Assembly (NCBI RefSeq): GCF_026342405.1
Contig: NZ_JAPEMU010000002.1
Location: 62,001 to 126,000, forward strand
Direction: 5' to 3'
Length of the DNA: 64,000 nucleotides
DNA from: Kitasatospora sp. NBC_00240
Lineage (GTDB): Bacteria; Actinomycetota; Actinomycetes; Streptomycetales; Streptomycetaceae
The notes under the pieces were generated by a model, which saw nothing but the letters and a program-made list of their open reading frames with translations, did no database searches and had not been told where the DNA came from. Position 1 is the first letter of the stretch. Every line of letters begins with the position of its first letter. Position numbers and translations under genes: made by a program. Below, in pieces: positions 29,222 through 37,133 of this stretch.

Positions 29222-29224
29222 CCC

Positions 29225-29524
29225 TCAACCCGCCGATCGCTCGTTCTTCACATAGTTCGTCGACGCCCGACTCGTCGAGGCCCCCGCCTCACCCACCTGG
29301 TCGGCCACCGACTTCAGGCTGTCGGCCAGTTGCTTGCTCGCCCCCACGTACCAGCCGGCGAAGGCCTCGGCATACTCGTCCCCCTCGCCCCAGGGCGAAC
29401 CCATCGCGGCCAACGAGTCACAGAACTGCTCGTACGCGCGCCGCACGTCCTCGGCCTGCACCGCGAGCTGCGCCGCGTGGGAGTCCAGCGCGCCGGTGTC
29501 GACCGACATGTAGTCCGAAGCCAT
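29225..29524 (-). CDS. WXG100-like protein paired with the giant protein
   Basis: A 99-aa, mostly helical protein starting MASDYMSVDTGALDSHAAQL. It carries an SPWGEGDEYAEAF turn resembling the W-x-G hairpin of ESAT-6-like proteins. Its C-terminus, TNYVKNERSAG, has a YxxxE match to the general T7SS export signal YxxxD/E. I chose ATG 29524, with GAGAAAGG upstream, over an upstream in-frame start because the latter adds a Cys-rich, non-family N-terminus. It stops three bases before the giant gene, so the two are translationally linked, and it probably forms the helical-hairpin partner of the giant protein's N-terminal domain during export. Confidence 0.8.
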   Translation of the reverse strand: MASDYMSVDTGALDSHAAQLAVQAEDVRRAYEQFCDSLAAMGSPWGEGDEYAEAFAGWYVGASKQLADSLKSVADQVGEAGASTSRASTNYVKNERSAG

Positions 29525-29909
29525 CGTCTGCGCCTTTCTCCAGTGCCAGGACCCGTGCCCGGCTACCTCATCAGCTAGCTGCCGGCAGAAGTTTCGGCAG
29601 GAGGCGAACGCTAGTGGCGTGGCCCGATTCGTACACAGGGCCCTGGGGCCCAAAGATCGGGACCTGAGCTGCAGGTCTTCGTCCATCCGCCCGGATTTCC
29701 GACCTGTCAGGCCCCTTGGGCCCAGGCCCTGCCTGCAGAGCCTGGGCGGGAGCGCACAAGGATCGGGGCCAGCGGTGGACGTGGCAGGCTGCGTGCCGGC
29801 ACCCGGTGGGACTGCTCAAGCACGCGCAGCACCTGCACGTGGCGATCCCGCTCCGCCGACGGCCTGCCGTCTCGCTGCACCGGCGAAGGCCAGCATGCAG
29901 GAGGGGATT
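29525..29909. promoter_or_regulatory. 385-bp gap before the WXG100-like/giant-protein pair
   Basis: No supported gene. It holds GC-rich inverted repeats, including gcccaggc (29720-29727) with gcctgggc (29740-29747), which could end transcripts from the YbaB-like gene. The gap may hold a separate promoter for the 29524 and 29221 genes. I could not pick a convincing -35/-10 pair. Confidence 0.35.
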
Positions 29910-30332
29910 TTACTCCTCGTCGTCGTACCTGCTGGCTCGCGTGGGCCCCGACTGCTTCGGGAAACCGTCGCCCGAGAAGAAGTCGACGGGCTCGAACCGT
30001 CCTTCCATGACATCGTCGATATTCACGCCCTCGGGGGCCAGCGGGGCCACCATGGACTTCAGGCTGTCCATCACCTGCGAGCGGGCCCGCCCGATGGTGT
30101 CGAGAATCAGGTGTTCCAACTCAGGCCTTGCCATGGAGCGGTAGCCGTCGGAGTGGAACTTCAATGCCGTGAGTTCTCCCTGTGCCCCGACCGTGGCGGT
30201 CAGCAGGCGCTTGGGTGAGGTCGCCGAGGCGGATATCTCCCGCATGCGCTGGTGCAGCGAGGAGAATTCCGCCATCCGGTCGTTGAACTGCTGGCGCAGC
30301 TTGTCGACGTCGAAGTCCGAGAACGAGTCCAT
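29910..30332 (-). CDS. YbaB/EbfC-family protein of the T7SS operon
   Basis: A 140-aa acidic protein with a helical N-terminus (VDKLRQQFNDRMAEFSSLHQR), central strands (LLTATVGAQGELTALKFHSD), and a following helix (PELEHLILDTIGRARSQVMD). This is the helix-strand-helix order of YbaB/EbfC nucleoid-associated proteins. YbaB-like proteins recur in actinobacterial ESX loci (EspL of ESX-1 is one, as I recall), where a chaperone-like role fits better than DNA binding. The acidic C-terminal tail (SRYDDEE) supports a non-DNA role. I chose ATG 30332 because the extra N-terminal residues of the longer frame are Arg-rich and unlike the family. It lies 24 bases after the PPE-like gene. Confidence 0.75.
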   Translation of the reverse strand: MDSFSDFDVDKLRQQFNDRMAEFSSLHQRMREISASATSPKRLLTATVGAQGELTALKFHSDGYRSMARPELEHLILDTIGRARSQVMDSLKSMVAPLAPEGVNIDDVMEGRFEPVDFFSGDGFPKQSGPTRASRYDDEE

Positions 30333-30355
30333 TGTTTTTCCCACTCTCCGCGATA

Positions 30356-32533
30356 TCAGTTCTGGGGTGATCTGCCGATGACGCCGCCGTGGCATTCGGC
30401 GCCGTCCGTCCCCCAGACCTCGTCGTCCTCGAGGAGCCAGGTCGTGCGCTCCCGTTCGCTGTCTGTCTGGCGCTGCCCCCCAGCGCCTGTCATGGGTGGC
30501 ATGTACGGCATGCCGCCCATCCCGCCCATGGCACCCGCAGCGCCGCCTGGCCCCATGGCGGCACCGAGACGGCCGACGGCAGCGCTCTCCTGGGCGGCAG
30601 CACGTGCCGCCCCGGCCTCGGCGGCAGCGAACCGACCGGCCTGACCGGCGCTAGCCGTCAACCCAGCGACCTTGGGATCCGAGCGGAGCAGGCCGGCGAA
30701 CTCGTTCTCCAGCGGGGTGGGTTTCAGGTTCGGGTCGAACTTCGAGGGGCCGATGAGAGCGCCTTCGAAGGCCCCGGCCGCGCCGGGTACCTTCCCCCCC
30801 AAGCCGAGGTTCGGGCGGCCGACGAGTCCGCCTTCGGAGGCCCCGGCCAGGCCGGATACCTTCCCCCCCAGGCCGAGGTTCGAGAAGCCAGGATCAATGG
30901 CTGGGAGCTTGCCCAGCGAACCCGGGCCTCCTGTCGACGCCCCGACGCCCGACGAAGATGTGGCCACTCCGCCCAACTGTGGGGGCGGAGGCATCTTGAC
31001 CTGGTTGGACAGCGACCGCGGCTGAATGCCCGAGCCGCCACCAGTGCCGCCCCCGGCACCGGCCCCGAAGATCGGCATCGGACCGATGGAATTGGCACCA
31101 ACACCACCAGCACCACCAAGCCCCCCGAGGTCACCGATCTGCGGAGCACCCAGATCCCCCACACCACCAGCACCACCACCGGGACCCGCACCACTCAGCC
31201 CCGCACCAACACCACCACCGGGACCCGCACCACTCAGCCCCGCACCAACACCACCAGCACCACCAAGCCCCCCGAGGTCACCCAACTGCGGAGCACCCAG
31301 ATCCCCCACACCACCAGCACCACCACCGGGACCCGCACCACTCAGCCCCGCACCAACACCACCAGCACCACCAAGCCCCCCGAGGTCACCCAACTGCGGA
31401 GCACCCAGATCCCCCACACCACCAGCACCACCACCGGGACCCGCACCACTCAGCCCCGCACCAACACCACCAGCACCACCAAGCCCCCCGAGGTCACCCA
31501 ACTGCGGAGCACCCAGATCCCCCACACCACCAGCACCACCACCGGGACCCGCACCACTCAGCCCCGCACCAACACCACCAAGCCCCCCGAGGTCACCGAT
31601 CTGCGGAGCACCCAGATCCCCCACACCACCAGCACCGACGCCACTGGGCTGCGAGAGCTCGCGAAGCTGCGGAGCACCCAGATCTCCGGCGCCACCGTCG
31701 ACACCACCGAGCCCCGACACATCACCCAGCTGCGGGGCAGCCGGCAGCGGCTTCAAAGCAGGAGAGGGTTCCTTGTCCTTGCTGCCGGGGTCGGTCAGGT
31801 CGCCCAACTTCGGCGGAGCGGGGAGGACCCCGCCGGGGCCGCCGGCAGGGGATCCGGCTCCCGAGAACTCGGGCGACCCCGGGGACGGCATGTTGACGAT
31901 CCCGGTACGGTAGTATCCCGCGAGATCCTTCAGCAGATCCCGCATTCCTTCCGTTATCGGCTCCCAGAGCGTGGGAAAGTCAGCGACACGATAGAAAGTT
32001 TGGCCATCCTTCACTTGCACCGGGGGGTAGTCGTGCGTTTTCATCCATTCCATTTGTTGACTGGAATTCAGGCCCGACCACCAAGCGCCCAACACCCGGG
32101 TCGCGTGGTGCCAAATTTCCAGGACGCCGTCCTGTGTCACAGCGAGGGCACGTCCGGATTCGTCGAGGTGGACCTGGTGGTGGTTCAGGGCCGTGGCGTG
32201 CTCGACCAGGACGGTCTCCGCCCTGCTGAGGAGGTTGGAGAACATGGTCGCGGTGGGGCCGGACCAATAGTCGCCGCGCTCCATTTGCCGGCTCAGCTGG
32301 GAGATGATCTGGTGCGCATCCGTCATGGCGACTGAGGCGTCGATGACCGCTTCCTTGGCCTGGAAGAGAGTCTCGGGCTCAGGGGCAATCCAGCCTGCGG
32401 ACTTATCGTTGGCGTAGCCCTTGTCCTGGCCCCGGAAGATATGGAGGATGGCGGCCGCGTCCCAGGCATCGTAGTCAGCGTTCTTGGGCGCCTGGAATCC
32501 TTCGGATTCCGCGGGCTTCTCTTTGTCGGCCAC
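30356..32533 (-). CDS. PPE-like T7SS protein with long Gly-rich repeat tail
   Basis: A 725-aa protein. Residues about 1-230 are helical (LFQAKEAVIDASVAMTDAHQ, QMERGDYWSGPTATMFSNLL) and include a W-S-G turn, as in WXG100/PPE-type secreted proteins, then a Pro-rich linker. Residues about 280-500 are a low-complexity tail with repeats of GDLGAPQLGDLGGLGG and GAGLSGAGPGGG. A YDAWD near residue 21 is a YxxxD pattern, although at the wrong end for a classical signal. The end of the protein is conventional and acidic. GTG 32533 has GAGAGGTG upstream. It sits between the 166-aa helical protein and the YbaB-like gene, so it is probably a secreted structural or surface substrate. Confidence 0.75.
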   Translation of the reverse strand: MADKEKPAESEGFQAPKNADYDAWDAAAILHIFRGQDKGYANDKSAGWIAPEPETLFQAKEAVIDASVAMTDAHQIISQLSRQMERGDYWSGPTATMFSNLLSRAETVLVEHATALNHHQVHLDESGRALAVTQDGVLEIWHHATRVLGAWWSGLNSSQQMEWMKTHDYPPVQVKDGQTFYRVADFPTLWEPITEGMRDLLKDLAGYYRTGIVNMPSPGSPEFSGAGSPAGGPGGVLPAPPKLGDLTDPGSKDKEPSPALKPLPAAPQLGDVSGLGGVDGGAGDLGAPQLRELSQPSGVGAGGVGDLGAPQIGDLGGLGGVGAGLSGAGPGGGAGGVGDLGAPQLGDLGGLGGAGGVGAGLSGAGPGGGAGGVGDLGAPQLGDLGGLGGAGGVGAGLSGAGPGGGAGGVGDLGAPQLGDLGGLGGAGGVGAGLSGAGPGGGVGAGLSGAGPGGGAGGVGDLGAPQIGDLGGLGGAGGVGANSIGPMPIFGAGAGGGTGGGSGIQPRSLSNQVKMPPPPQLGGVATSSSGVGASTGGPGSLGKLPAIDPGFSNLGLGGKVSGLAGASEGGLVGRPNLGLGGKVPGAAGAFEGALIGPSKFDPNLKPTPLENEFAGLLRSDPKVAGLTASAGQAGRFAAAEAGAARAAAQESAAVGRLGAAMGPGGAAGAMGGMGGMPYMPPMTGAGGQRQTDSERERTTWLLEDDEVWGTDGAECHGGVIGRSPQN
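31075..31655 (-). repeat. About 108-bp tandem repeats in the PPE-like gene
   Basis: Five copies of the core 'agccccccgaggtcacc' begin near 31110, 31265, 31373, 31481 and 31580. Three are spaced by 108 bp and the other two by longer or shorter variants. The unit encodes about 36 residues of the pattern GDLGAPQ(L/I)GDLGGLGG...GVGAGLSGAGPGGG. An extra GAGLSGAGPGGGV half-unit follows the first copy. Near-identity between units suggests recent slippage, so the copy number is likely to vary between strains. Confidence 0.85.
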
Positions 32534-32601
32534 TGGCTGACACCTCTCGTACGATCACCTCTGGCCGGAGCCGCTACTGCGGCGCCTATGACTACGACCG
32601 G

Positions 32602-33102
32602 CTACGCCGCCGGGGTCTCCTCCGTGACGCCGGTCTCAGTGCCGGCCTTCGGCACGTCGACCTTCGACCCACCCACGGTGGGGGGATTACTCACGTCTGC
32701 CCCACCGGGCAGGCCGGGCTGGGTGGAGGAACCGAAGAGGGGAGCCATCTCCTCGAGGAAGTGCTTGTTGAGCTCGTCGGCGTTGGTGTAGCGGCGCGCC
32801 ACTTCCTCAAGCTTGTCTGCAACCTTGTTCAGTTGCTCGCGGATCCTGGCGTTGTTCTCCATGATGTTCCGGATACGGCCGTCACGGCCGGACCCGACGA
32901 ACTTGCGCAGGTCGTCGCCGTCGGGGAACTCCCCGGGCCGGAGATCGGTGACGGAGGCGAGCAGCGGCTCGGCCCGGTCCATCGGCTTCGTGGCCTCCCT
33001 GAGCAGCCCTGCGATCTTCACGATGACGTCAGGTGTCACCGACACGGCGCCGGCTGACGGCTGGGCACCACCCAGCGTGTACCCCTGCCCCACATCACTC
33101 AT
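32602..33102 (-). CDS. Helical T7SS-associated protein with YxxxD motif
   Basis: A 166-aa protein beginning MSDVGQGYTLGG. A helical core (VIVKIAGLLREATKPMDRAE, RIREQLNKVADKLEEVARR) is followed by RRYTNADELNKHF, which contains YTNAD, a YxxxD export signal placed after the second helix as in ESX substrates. The C-terminal 45 residues are Pro/Gly/Thr-rich and probably disordered. It lacks a clear W-x-G. It lies between the WXG100 pair and the PPE-like gene. I infer a secreted EspC-like or structural component; no specific family recognised. Confidence 0.65.
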   Translation of the reverse strand: MSDVGQGYTLGGAQPSAGAVSVTPDVIVKIAGLLREATKPMDRAEPLLASVTDLRPGEFPDGDDLRKFVGSGRDGRIRNIMENNARIREQLNKVADKLEEVARRYTNADELNKHFLEEMAPLFGSSTQPGLPGGADVSNPPTVGGSKVDVPKAGTETGVTEETPAA

Positions 33103-33281
33103 CAGGTTCTCCTAGACACTGTGCCGCGCGCCGGTGGGCACGCTCTCTGTGCATGCACTCCGCGCCCTTGACCAGGCACGGCGGACGCAACTGCACCCGA
33201 CAGCCGATGAGCGACCGCCGGGTAGAGGAGGTGACGCCCGGACAGGTGCGGTCCGGGCGTCACCCGTCGATCCGATGCGGG

Positions 33282-33575
33282 TCATCCACCAAACATGGCG
33301 GCGTTGGTCCGCTCGGTGCGCTGGGTGTTGCCGGCGATGCTCTCCAGCGTCGCGCCGGAGGTGCTGAGGGTGCGGCTCATCTGGGCGCACTCCTCGTACC
33401 ACTTGCGCTGCAGGATGGCGTACGCCTCGACGGCGTCGCCGGTCCAGTGGGCCTTCAGCTTGCTGACCTTCTGGTCGAGCTGGTCCAGCTGGTTCTTGAT
33501 GTCGTTGGTGGCCTTTTGGAGGTCGGCGACAACCATCTGCACTTCGCCGAACTTCATGCTGTACTGAGCGGTCAT
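33282..33575 (-). CDS. WXG100 (ESAT-6-like) protein
   Basis: A 97-aa helical-hairpin protein whose turn is KAHWTGDAVEAYAIL, the W-x-G signature. It is flanked by two amphipathic helices, LQKATNDIKNQLDQLDQKV and LQRKWYEECAQMSRTLSTSG. Length and layout are typical of EsxA/EsxB. It has no C-terminal YxxxD/E, whereas its neighbour at 33626 does, so the two fit the usual Esx heterodimer in which only one partner carries the export signal. It lies 50 bases downstream of that partner. Confidence 0.9.
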   Translation of the reverse strand: MTAQYSMKFGEVQMVVADLQKATNDIKNQLDQLDQKVSKLKAHWTGDAVEAYAILQRKWYEECAQMSRTLSTSGATLESIAGNTQRTERTNAAMFGG

Positions 33576-33625
33576 CTGAAGTCCCTGGTGAGTTTTGAAG
33601 GGTCTTGGACTAGCAGGTTCTCGGG

Positions 33626-33943
33626 CTAGTTGCCGAACGCGGACCTGATCGCGCCGAGGGATTCGTGGTTGGCCGCGTCACCCCGCTCGTAGTTCGAGAT
33701 GTTGTCGTTCAGCAGCGCCAGCATGCTTCCGAGGTCGTTGTAGACCTGGCCGAAGTGGCTGCTCCATTCCGTCATCAGGCGCTGGTACTGGTTGGCCGTG
33801 TCACCGGTCCAGCCGGAGGTCAGCGAGCCGAGCACCGACTGGACGCTCACTCGGATCTGCTGGAGCTGCGCCTGGGTGTTCTCGAAGTCGGTCACCGCCG
33901 TCCGCATGGAGTTGGTGTCGACGAAGTTGAAGTTTGTGGGCAC
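33626..33943 (-). CDS. WXG100 (ESAT-6-like) protein with YxxxD signal
   Basis: About 105 aa from GTG 33943 (an internal ATG at residue 13 is the alternative). The hairpin turn is LTSGWTGDTANQY (W-x-G), and the C-terminal helix contains ISNYERGDAANHES, a YxxxD export signal. GAGGCGG lies upstream of GTG. It is probably the EsxB-like partner of the 97-aa protein, forming the heterodimer recognised by EccC. The upstream gap to eccB is about 190 bp and may carry a promoter. Confidence 0.88.
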   Translation of the reverse strand: MPTNFNFVDTNSMRTAVTDFENTQAQLQQIRVSVQSVLGSLTSGWTGDTANQYQRLMTEWSSHFGQVYNDLGSMLALLNDNISNYERGDAANHESLGAIRSAFGN

Positions 33944-34131
33944 GAGTACCGCCTCGGTCGCGGGGCGCGGGGTCCGCGCGAGGCGGATACCCCATCCAAT
34001 GTGTCTGCATGCTAAAAGCTGGACACCACTGACAAACAGGGCCCACAGGCCCAAGGATCTTGAGCTGACGGAGTATCATCTCCAGCCCGGGCGGCCTGCG
34101 GGCGCCCCTGTCCCGGGACCGCGCCGGGCGG

Positions 34132-35559
34132 CTACCGCCCCGGTGCAAACACCCGCGCGGCGGCCTGCGGGTCGAGGACGGGGCCGGTCGGGAGCAGGTC
34201 CAGCAGGCTGGCCGGCACCGTCACCATCCCCGCACCCGGCCCCGAGTAGCCAAGGGCTCCGGCGGCTTCGAGAGAGGCCAGCGGGTACTTCACGCCCAGG
34301 TCGGTCACGAGGTACGCCTTGGTGGACGTGTCACCGGCGGCCACCGGGGGCTGCGCGAGCATTCCGCTGCCCGGCGCCAACAGGATGGGCCCACCGCTCG
34401 GCGTCCGGCCGGCCACACCGTCCCGGCCGCCGGTGCCCGGCTGTGCGAGTGCCACCTCCACCGACTCCACGGCGGCATCCGGCCGAAGGATCATGCGGAC
34501 ACACGGGGTGCGGGGCCGACCCACCACGGGCGGGGTGAGCTCGGGCAGCGCCTGGGGAAGACCGGCGGGGGCGCTCCGCTTGGAGGCCGGTGCCGCGGCA
34601 GCGTCGGACGCGCCGACCGGAATCGCGGCCACGGCGCCACCGGGGTAGGCGTCCTTGCTCCTCGGATCCCCCAGCACCAGCGCGGCCTCGATGCCGGACA
34701 GCGGGGCGAGGCCGTCGGGAAGCACCAGGAAGTGACTGGTCGAGGTCTCCGACGGGCCGGTCCTGGTCTCCAGCAGCTGACCGATCCGGGTCTTGACGGC
34801 TCCGACCTGCGGGCCGGGCTCCCCTCGCTGCGGCACGTCCGGCCCCGTGAGCGCGTCGCCCGGGAGCAGCGCACTCACCCACAGGGCGGAGACCGGCCAG
34901 GGTTCGGCGCTCCCGTAGCCCAGCGCGACCAGTGACGCACGGCCGCCGACGGCCAGGCGGCGTCCGTGCCAGGCGAGGTACGTCGAGCCGTCGGGCGTAC
35001 GGACGAGCAGTGCACTGTCCGCGGCCGGCGGGACCGTGGGGCGGGCGCCCCCGAGGGCCACCTCGTCCCGTACCACCGGCGTCCCGTTCGAGGTGCCGCT
35101 CTGGGAGCAGATCAGCCAGTCCTTGCCAACCAGCGACTTCGCGGCGGGGAGGGCGTCCGGCGCGCCGGGAATGCCGATCGACTGGCCGTGCGGGATGCCG
35201 TTCAGTGCCTTCGCCGCGACGGAAACGACCTTGGTCTGCGGTCCCAGCACCAGCCGGGCCGAGGCGTAGTTGGCCACCGGGTGCAGGACGTCGTCCAGCA
35301 GTACGTAGCGGGTGCCGGTCTCCTTCTCGACGAGCAGGCTTCCCTGCTCCCGCCAGGCCGTCCCTCCTCCTGGGAACAGCAGTCCCCACACGGCGATGCC
35401 CGCCACCACCAGGCCGGCCACCAGGATTCCGCCGATTGCCGCGGCGCTGAAGCGCCGCATCGGGGCTTCAGCGGCGTCGGGTTCCCCGCGGGTGAGTGCC
35501 GACACCACCCGCCCGAGGACGAACAGGTGCGCGTGAAGCTGGTCCTGCTTGCTCTGCAT
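34132..35559 (-). CDS. eccB: EccB, T7SS membrane core protein
   Basis: A 475-aa single-pass protein. The cytoplasmic N-terminus MQSKQDQLHAHLFVLGRVVS matches the EccB opening. One TM follows (AAAIGGILVAGLVVAGIAVWG, about residues 39-58), then a large extracytoplasmic domain with tandem lobes, ending in the repeated LVTDLGVKYPLAS pattern typical of EccB. EccB joins EccC and EccD in the inner-membrane pore. It is 45 bases downstream of eccD and in the same operon. Length is normal for actinobacterial EccB (about 450-500 aa). Confidence 0.93.
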   Translation of the reverse strand: MQSKQDQLHAHLFVLGRVVSALTRGEPDAAEAPMRRFSAAAIGGILVAGLVVAGIAVWGLLFPGGGTAWREQGSLLVEKETGTRYVLLDDVLHPVANYASARLVLGPQTKVVSVAAKALNGIPHGQSIGIPGAPDALPAAKSLVGKDWLICSQSGTSNGTPVVRDEVALGGARPTVPPAADSALLVRTPDGSTYLAWHGRRLAVGGRASLVALGYGSAEPWPVSALWVSALLPGDALTGPDVPQRGEPGPQVGAVKTRIGQLLETRTGPSETSTSHFLVLPDGLAPLSGIEAALVLGDPRSKDAYPGGAVAAIPVGASDAAAAPASKRSAPAGLPQALPELTPPVVGRPRTPCVRMILRPDAAVESVEVALAQPGTGGRDGVAGRTPSGGPILLAPGSGMLAQPPVAAGDTSTKAYLVTDLGVKYPLASLEAAGALGYSGPGAGMVTVPASLLDLLPTGPVLDPQAAARVFAPGR

Positions 35560-35604
35560 CGTTCTCTCTCCGAGTCACGGGTTTCCAGGCACCCTGTCGT
35601 CGTG

Positions 35605-37017
35605 TCAGCCGACGAGGTTTCTCACGTAGGCGTACAGCCCGAGCACCTGAAAGAGCAGCGGAGCAGCACTCAGCGCGACCAGCGTCTCGCTCAGGTCGGC
35701 CGCGCGGCCCCAGTAGGGCAGCAGGCGACGGCCGGGCAGGGTGCGGGCCGCTACCAGCAGCAGCGCCGCGACCACCAGCAGTCCGCCCAGCTGCGCGGCC
35801 AGCCGCTGCTCCAAGGGGAGGGACCGGGCGGCGGTCCCCGCCACCAGCAGCAGGCCGAGGACGGCAGGTACGACCACGGCCAGCCTCTGCCAGGCGCTCA
35901 GGAGCACCCGGCTGCGCAGCAGCAGGACGGCGGAGGCCACCAGGCAGAGTGCGGTCGCCGCCCAGCCGGGGGCTTCGGCCAGCCGGGCGAGGCACACGCC
36001 GCAGATGGTGCCGAGAGCGCAGAACAGCGCGGTCATGTAGCGGTCGGTGAGGCCGACCTGTTCGAGGAGCGGTCCTGCCGGGACGGGCTCGATGTCCTCC
36101 CCGAGGTCGTCGGCGCCGGTCGGCAGGCTGGTGGTGCGCAGGCGGGCGAGTCGGAACGACGCCACCGGTACCCAGGGGCCGAGGAGGAGCGCCACCGACA
36201 GCAGCACGGCGGCCGACTGCCCGGCATCGAGTACCCCGGTGAGGGCTGGGATGGCGATCAGGGCCCCGGCGGCGCCGACCATCGCGACTCCGACGAACAG
36301 TGGCCGGGCCGAGGCGTTCAGCAGCAGGCAGAGGAAGGCCGCAGTGACGATCGCGGCTCCGGTGCCGAACAGTTGGTAGCCCGACAACTGGATGCCGACT
36401 GCGGTGCCGGCCGTCTCGGCAAGGGTGCCGCACAGCCCGGCGTAGGGGATCGCCGCCAGGCCGAGCGCCGTTGCCGCCCCGGGGTCCTTGGTGACTCGGG
36501 CGAGCACTCCGGTGGCCACGATCAGCAGCCCGGCCACGACGCCGGCCGCCACGGCCCTGAGTCCGATGGAGCCGGCTGGCAGCAGCGCCAGCCAGCCGCC
36601 GGTCAGGGCGGCGAGCATGAAGCCGAGCAGGAGGCGCCGCGTCATGTCCTCCCGCCAGCGGTCCGGCCTGGCCCTGATGCCGACCGAGATGCCGTCCACC
36701 AGGTCGTCGAAGTCCATCTCGGGCAGCGCGTCGTCACGGGGCCGCAGAGCGACCATGTCGCCGTCGCGCAGGCCGAGGGCGGCAGGCGCACGGTCCTCGT
36801 CCAGCGGGGCCTCGCCGATCCGCTGGAGCACCCAGCCGCCGTGTTCGAGGCCGGCGTCCGCCAGGCCGGGTCCGGCGTGCTTGAGGAGGGCCGGCATCAG
36901 GTCGCAGACGGCAACGCCGGCGGGCACGGCGACCTCTGCCTTTCGGCCACCGGGGGCCACGACGACCAGCCGGCACACGTCGCCCGCGGTGACCCCGCTC
37001 GCATGTCGTACATCCAC
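35605..37017 (-). CDS. eccD: EccD, T7SS multi-pass membrane channel protein
   Basis: About 470 aa. The N-terminus has the ubiquitin-like YukD fold of EccD (VCRLVVVAPGGRKAEVAVPA ... RDGDMVALRPRDD), followed by around eleven hydrophobic segments. I prefer GTG 37017 to GTG 37044 because AGGAGG (37025-37030) sits seven bases before it, inside the longer frame. EccD forms the bulk of the ESX membrane vestibule. It is transcribed away from eccC, with about 115 bp between the starts. Confidence 0.92.
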   Translation of the reverse strand: MDVRHASGVTAGDVCRLVVVAPGGRKAEVAVPAGVAVCDLMPALLKHAGPGLADAGLEHGGWVLQRIGEAPLDEDRAPAALGLRDGDMVALRPRDDALPEMDFDDLVDGISVGIRARPDRWREDMTRRLLLGFMLAALTGGWLALLPAGSIGLRAVAAGVVAGLLIVATGVLARVTKDPGAATALGLAAIPYAGLCGTLAETAGTAVGIQLSGYQLFGTGAAIVTAAFLCLLLNASARPLFVGVAMVGAAGALIAIPALTGVLDAGQSAAVLLSVALLLGPWVPVASFRLARLRTTSLPTGADDLGEDIEPVPAGPLLEQVGLTDRYMTALFCALGTICGVCLARLAEAPGWAATALCLVASAVLLLRSRVLLSAWQRLAVVVPAVLGLLLVAGTAARSLPLEQRLAAQLGGLLVVAALLLVAARTLPGRRLLPYWGRAADLSETLVALSAAPLLFQVLGLYAYVRNLVG

Positions 37018-37133
37018 TTCCGAACCTCCTGGCGCTTGCGCCACGTACCTGGAGATGGCGGCCCGTCCAACGGGCTGGTGCCCCTCACGGCTACACGGCT
37101 GGGGGACCCGAGAGGTTCAAGGAGGCGTGTCCG
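37018..37133. promoter_or_regulatory. Divergent eccD/eccC control region
   Basis: This 116-bp gap between the divergent starts must carry both promoters if they are separate. It holds a near-ideal ribosome-binding site, AAGGAGG, eight bases before the TTG that opens eccC, and AGGAGG before the eccD GTG. No confident promoter hexamers were identified. Confidence 0.5.

Noticed and set aside
31075..31655. Possible CRISPR array
   Set aside because: Units of about 108 bp are contiguous, lie in frame in a coding region, and have no unique spacers.
30389..32335. + strand Thr/Pro repeat frame opposite the PPE-like gene
   Set aside because: The TTSTTTGTRTT repeats are simply the complement of the Gly-rich repeats; the minus-strand reading has the W-S-G helical domain and operon context.
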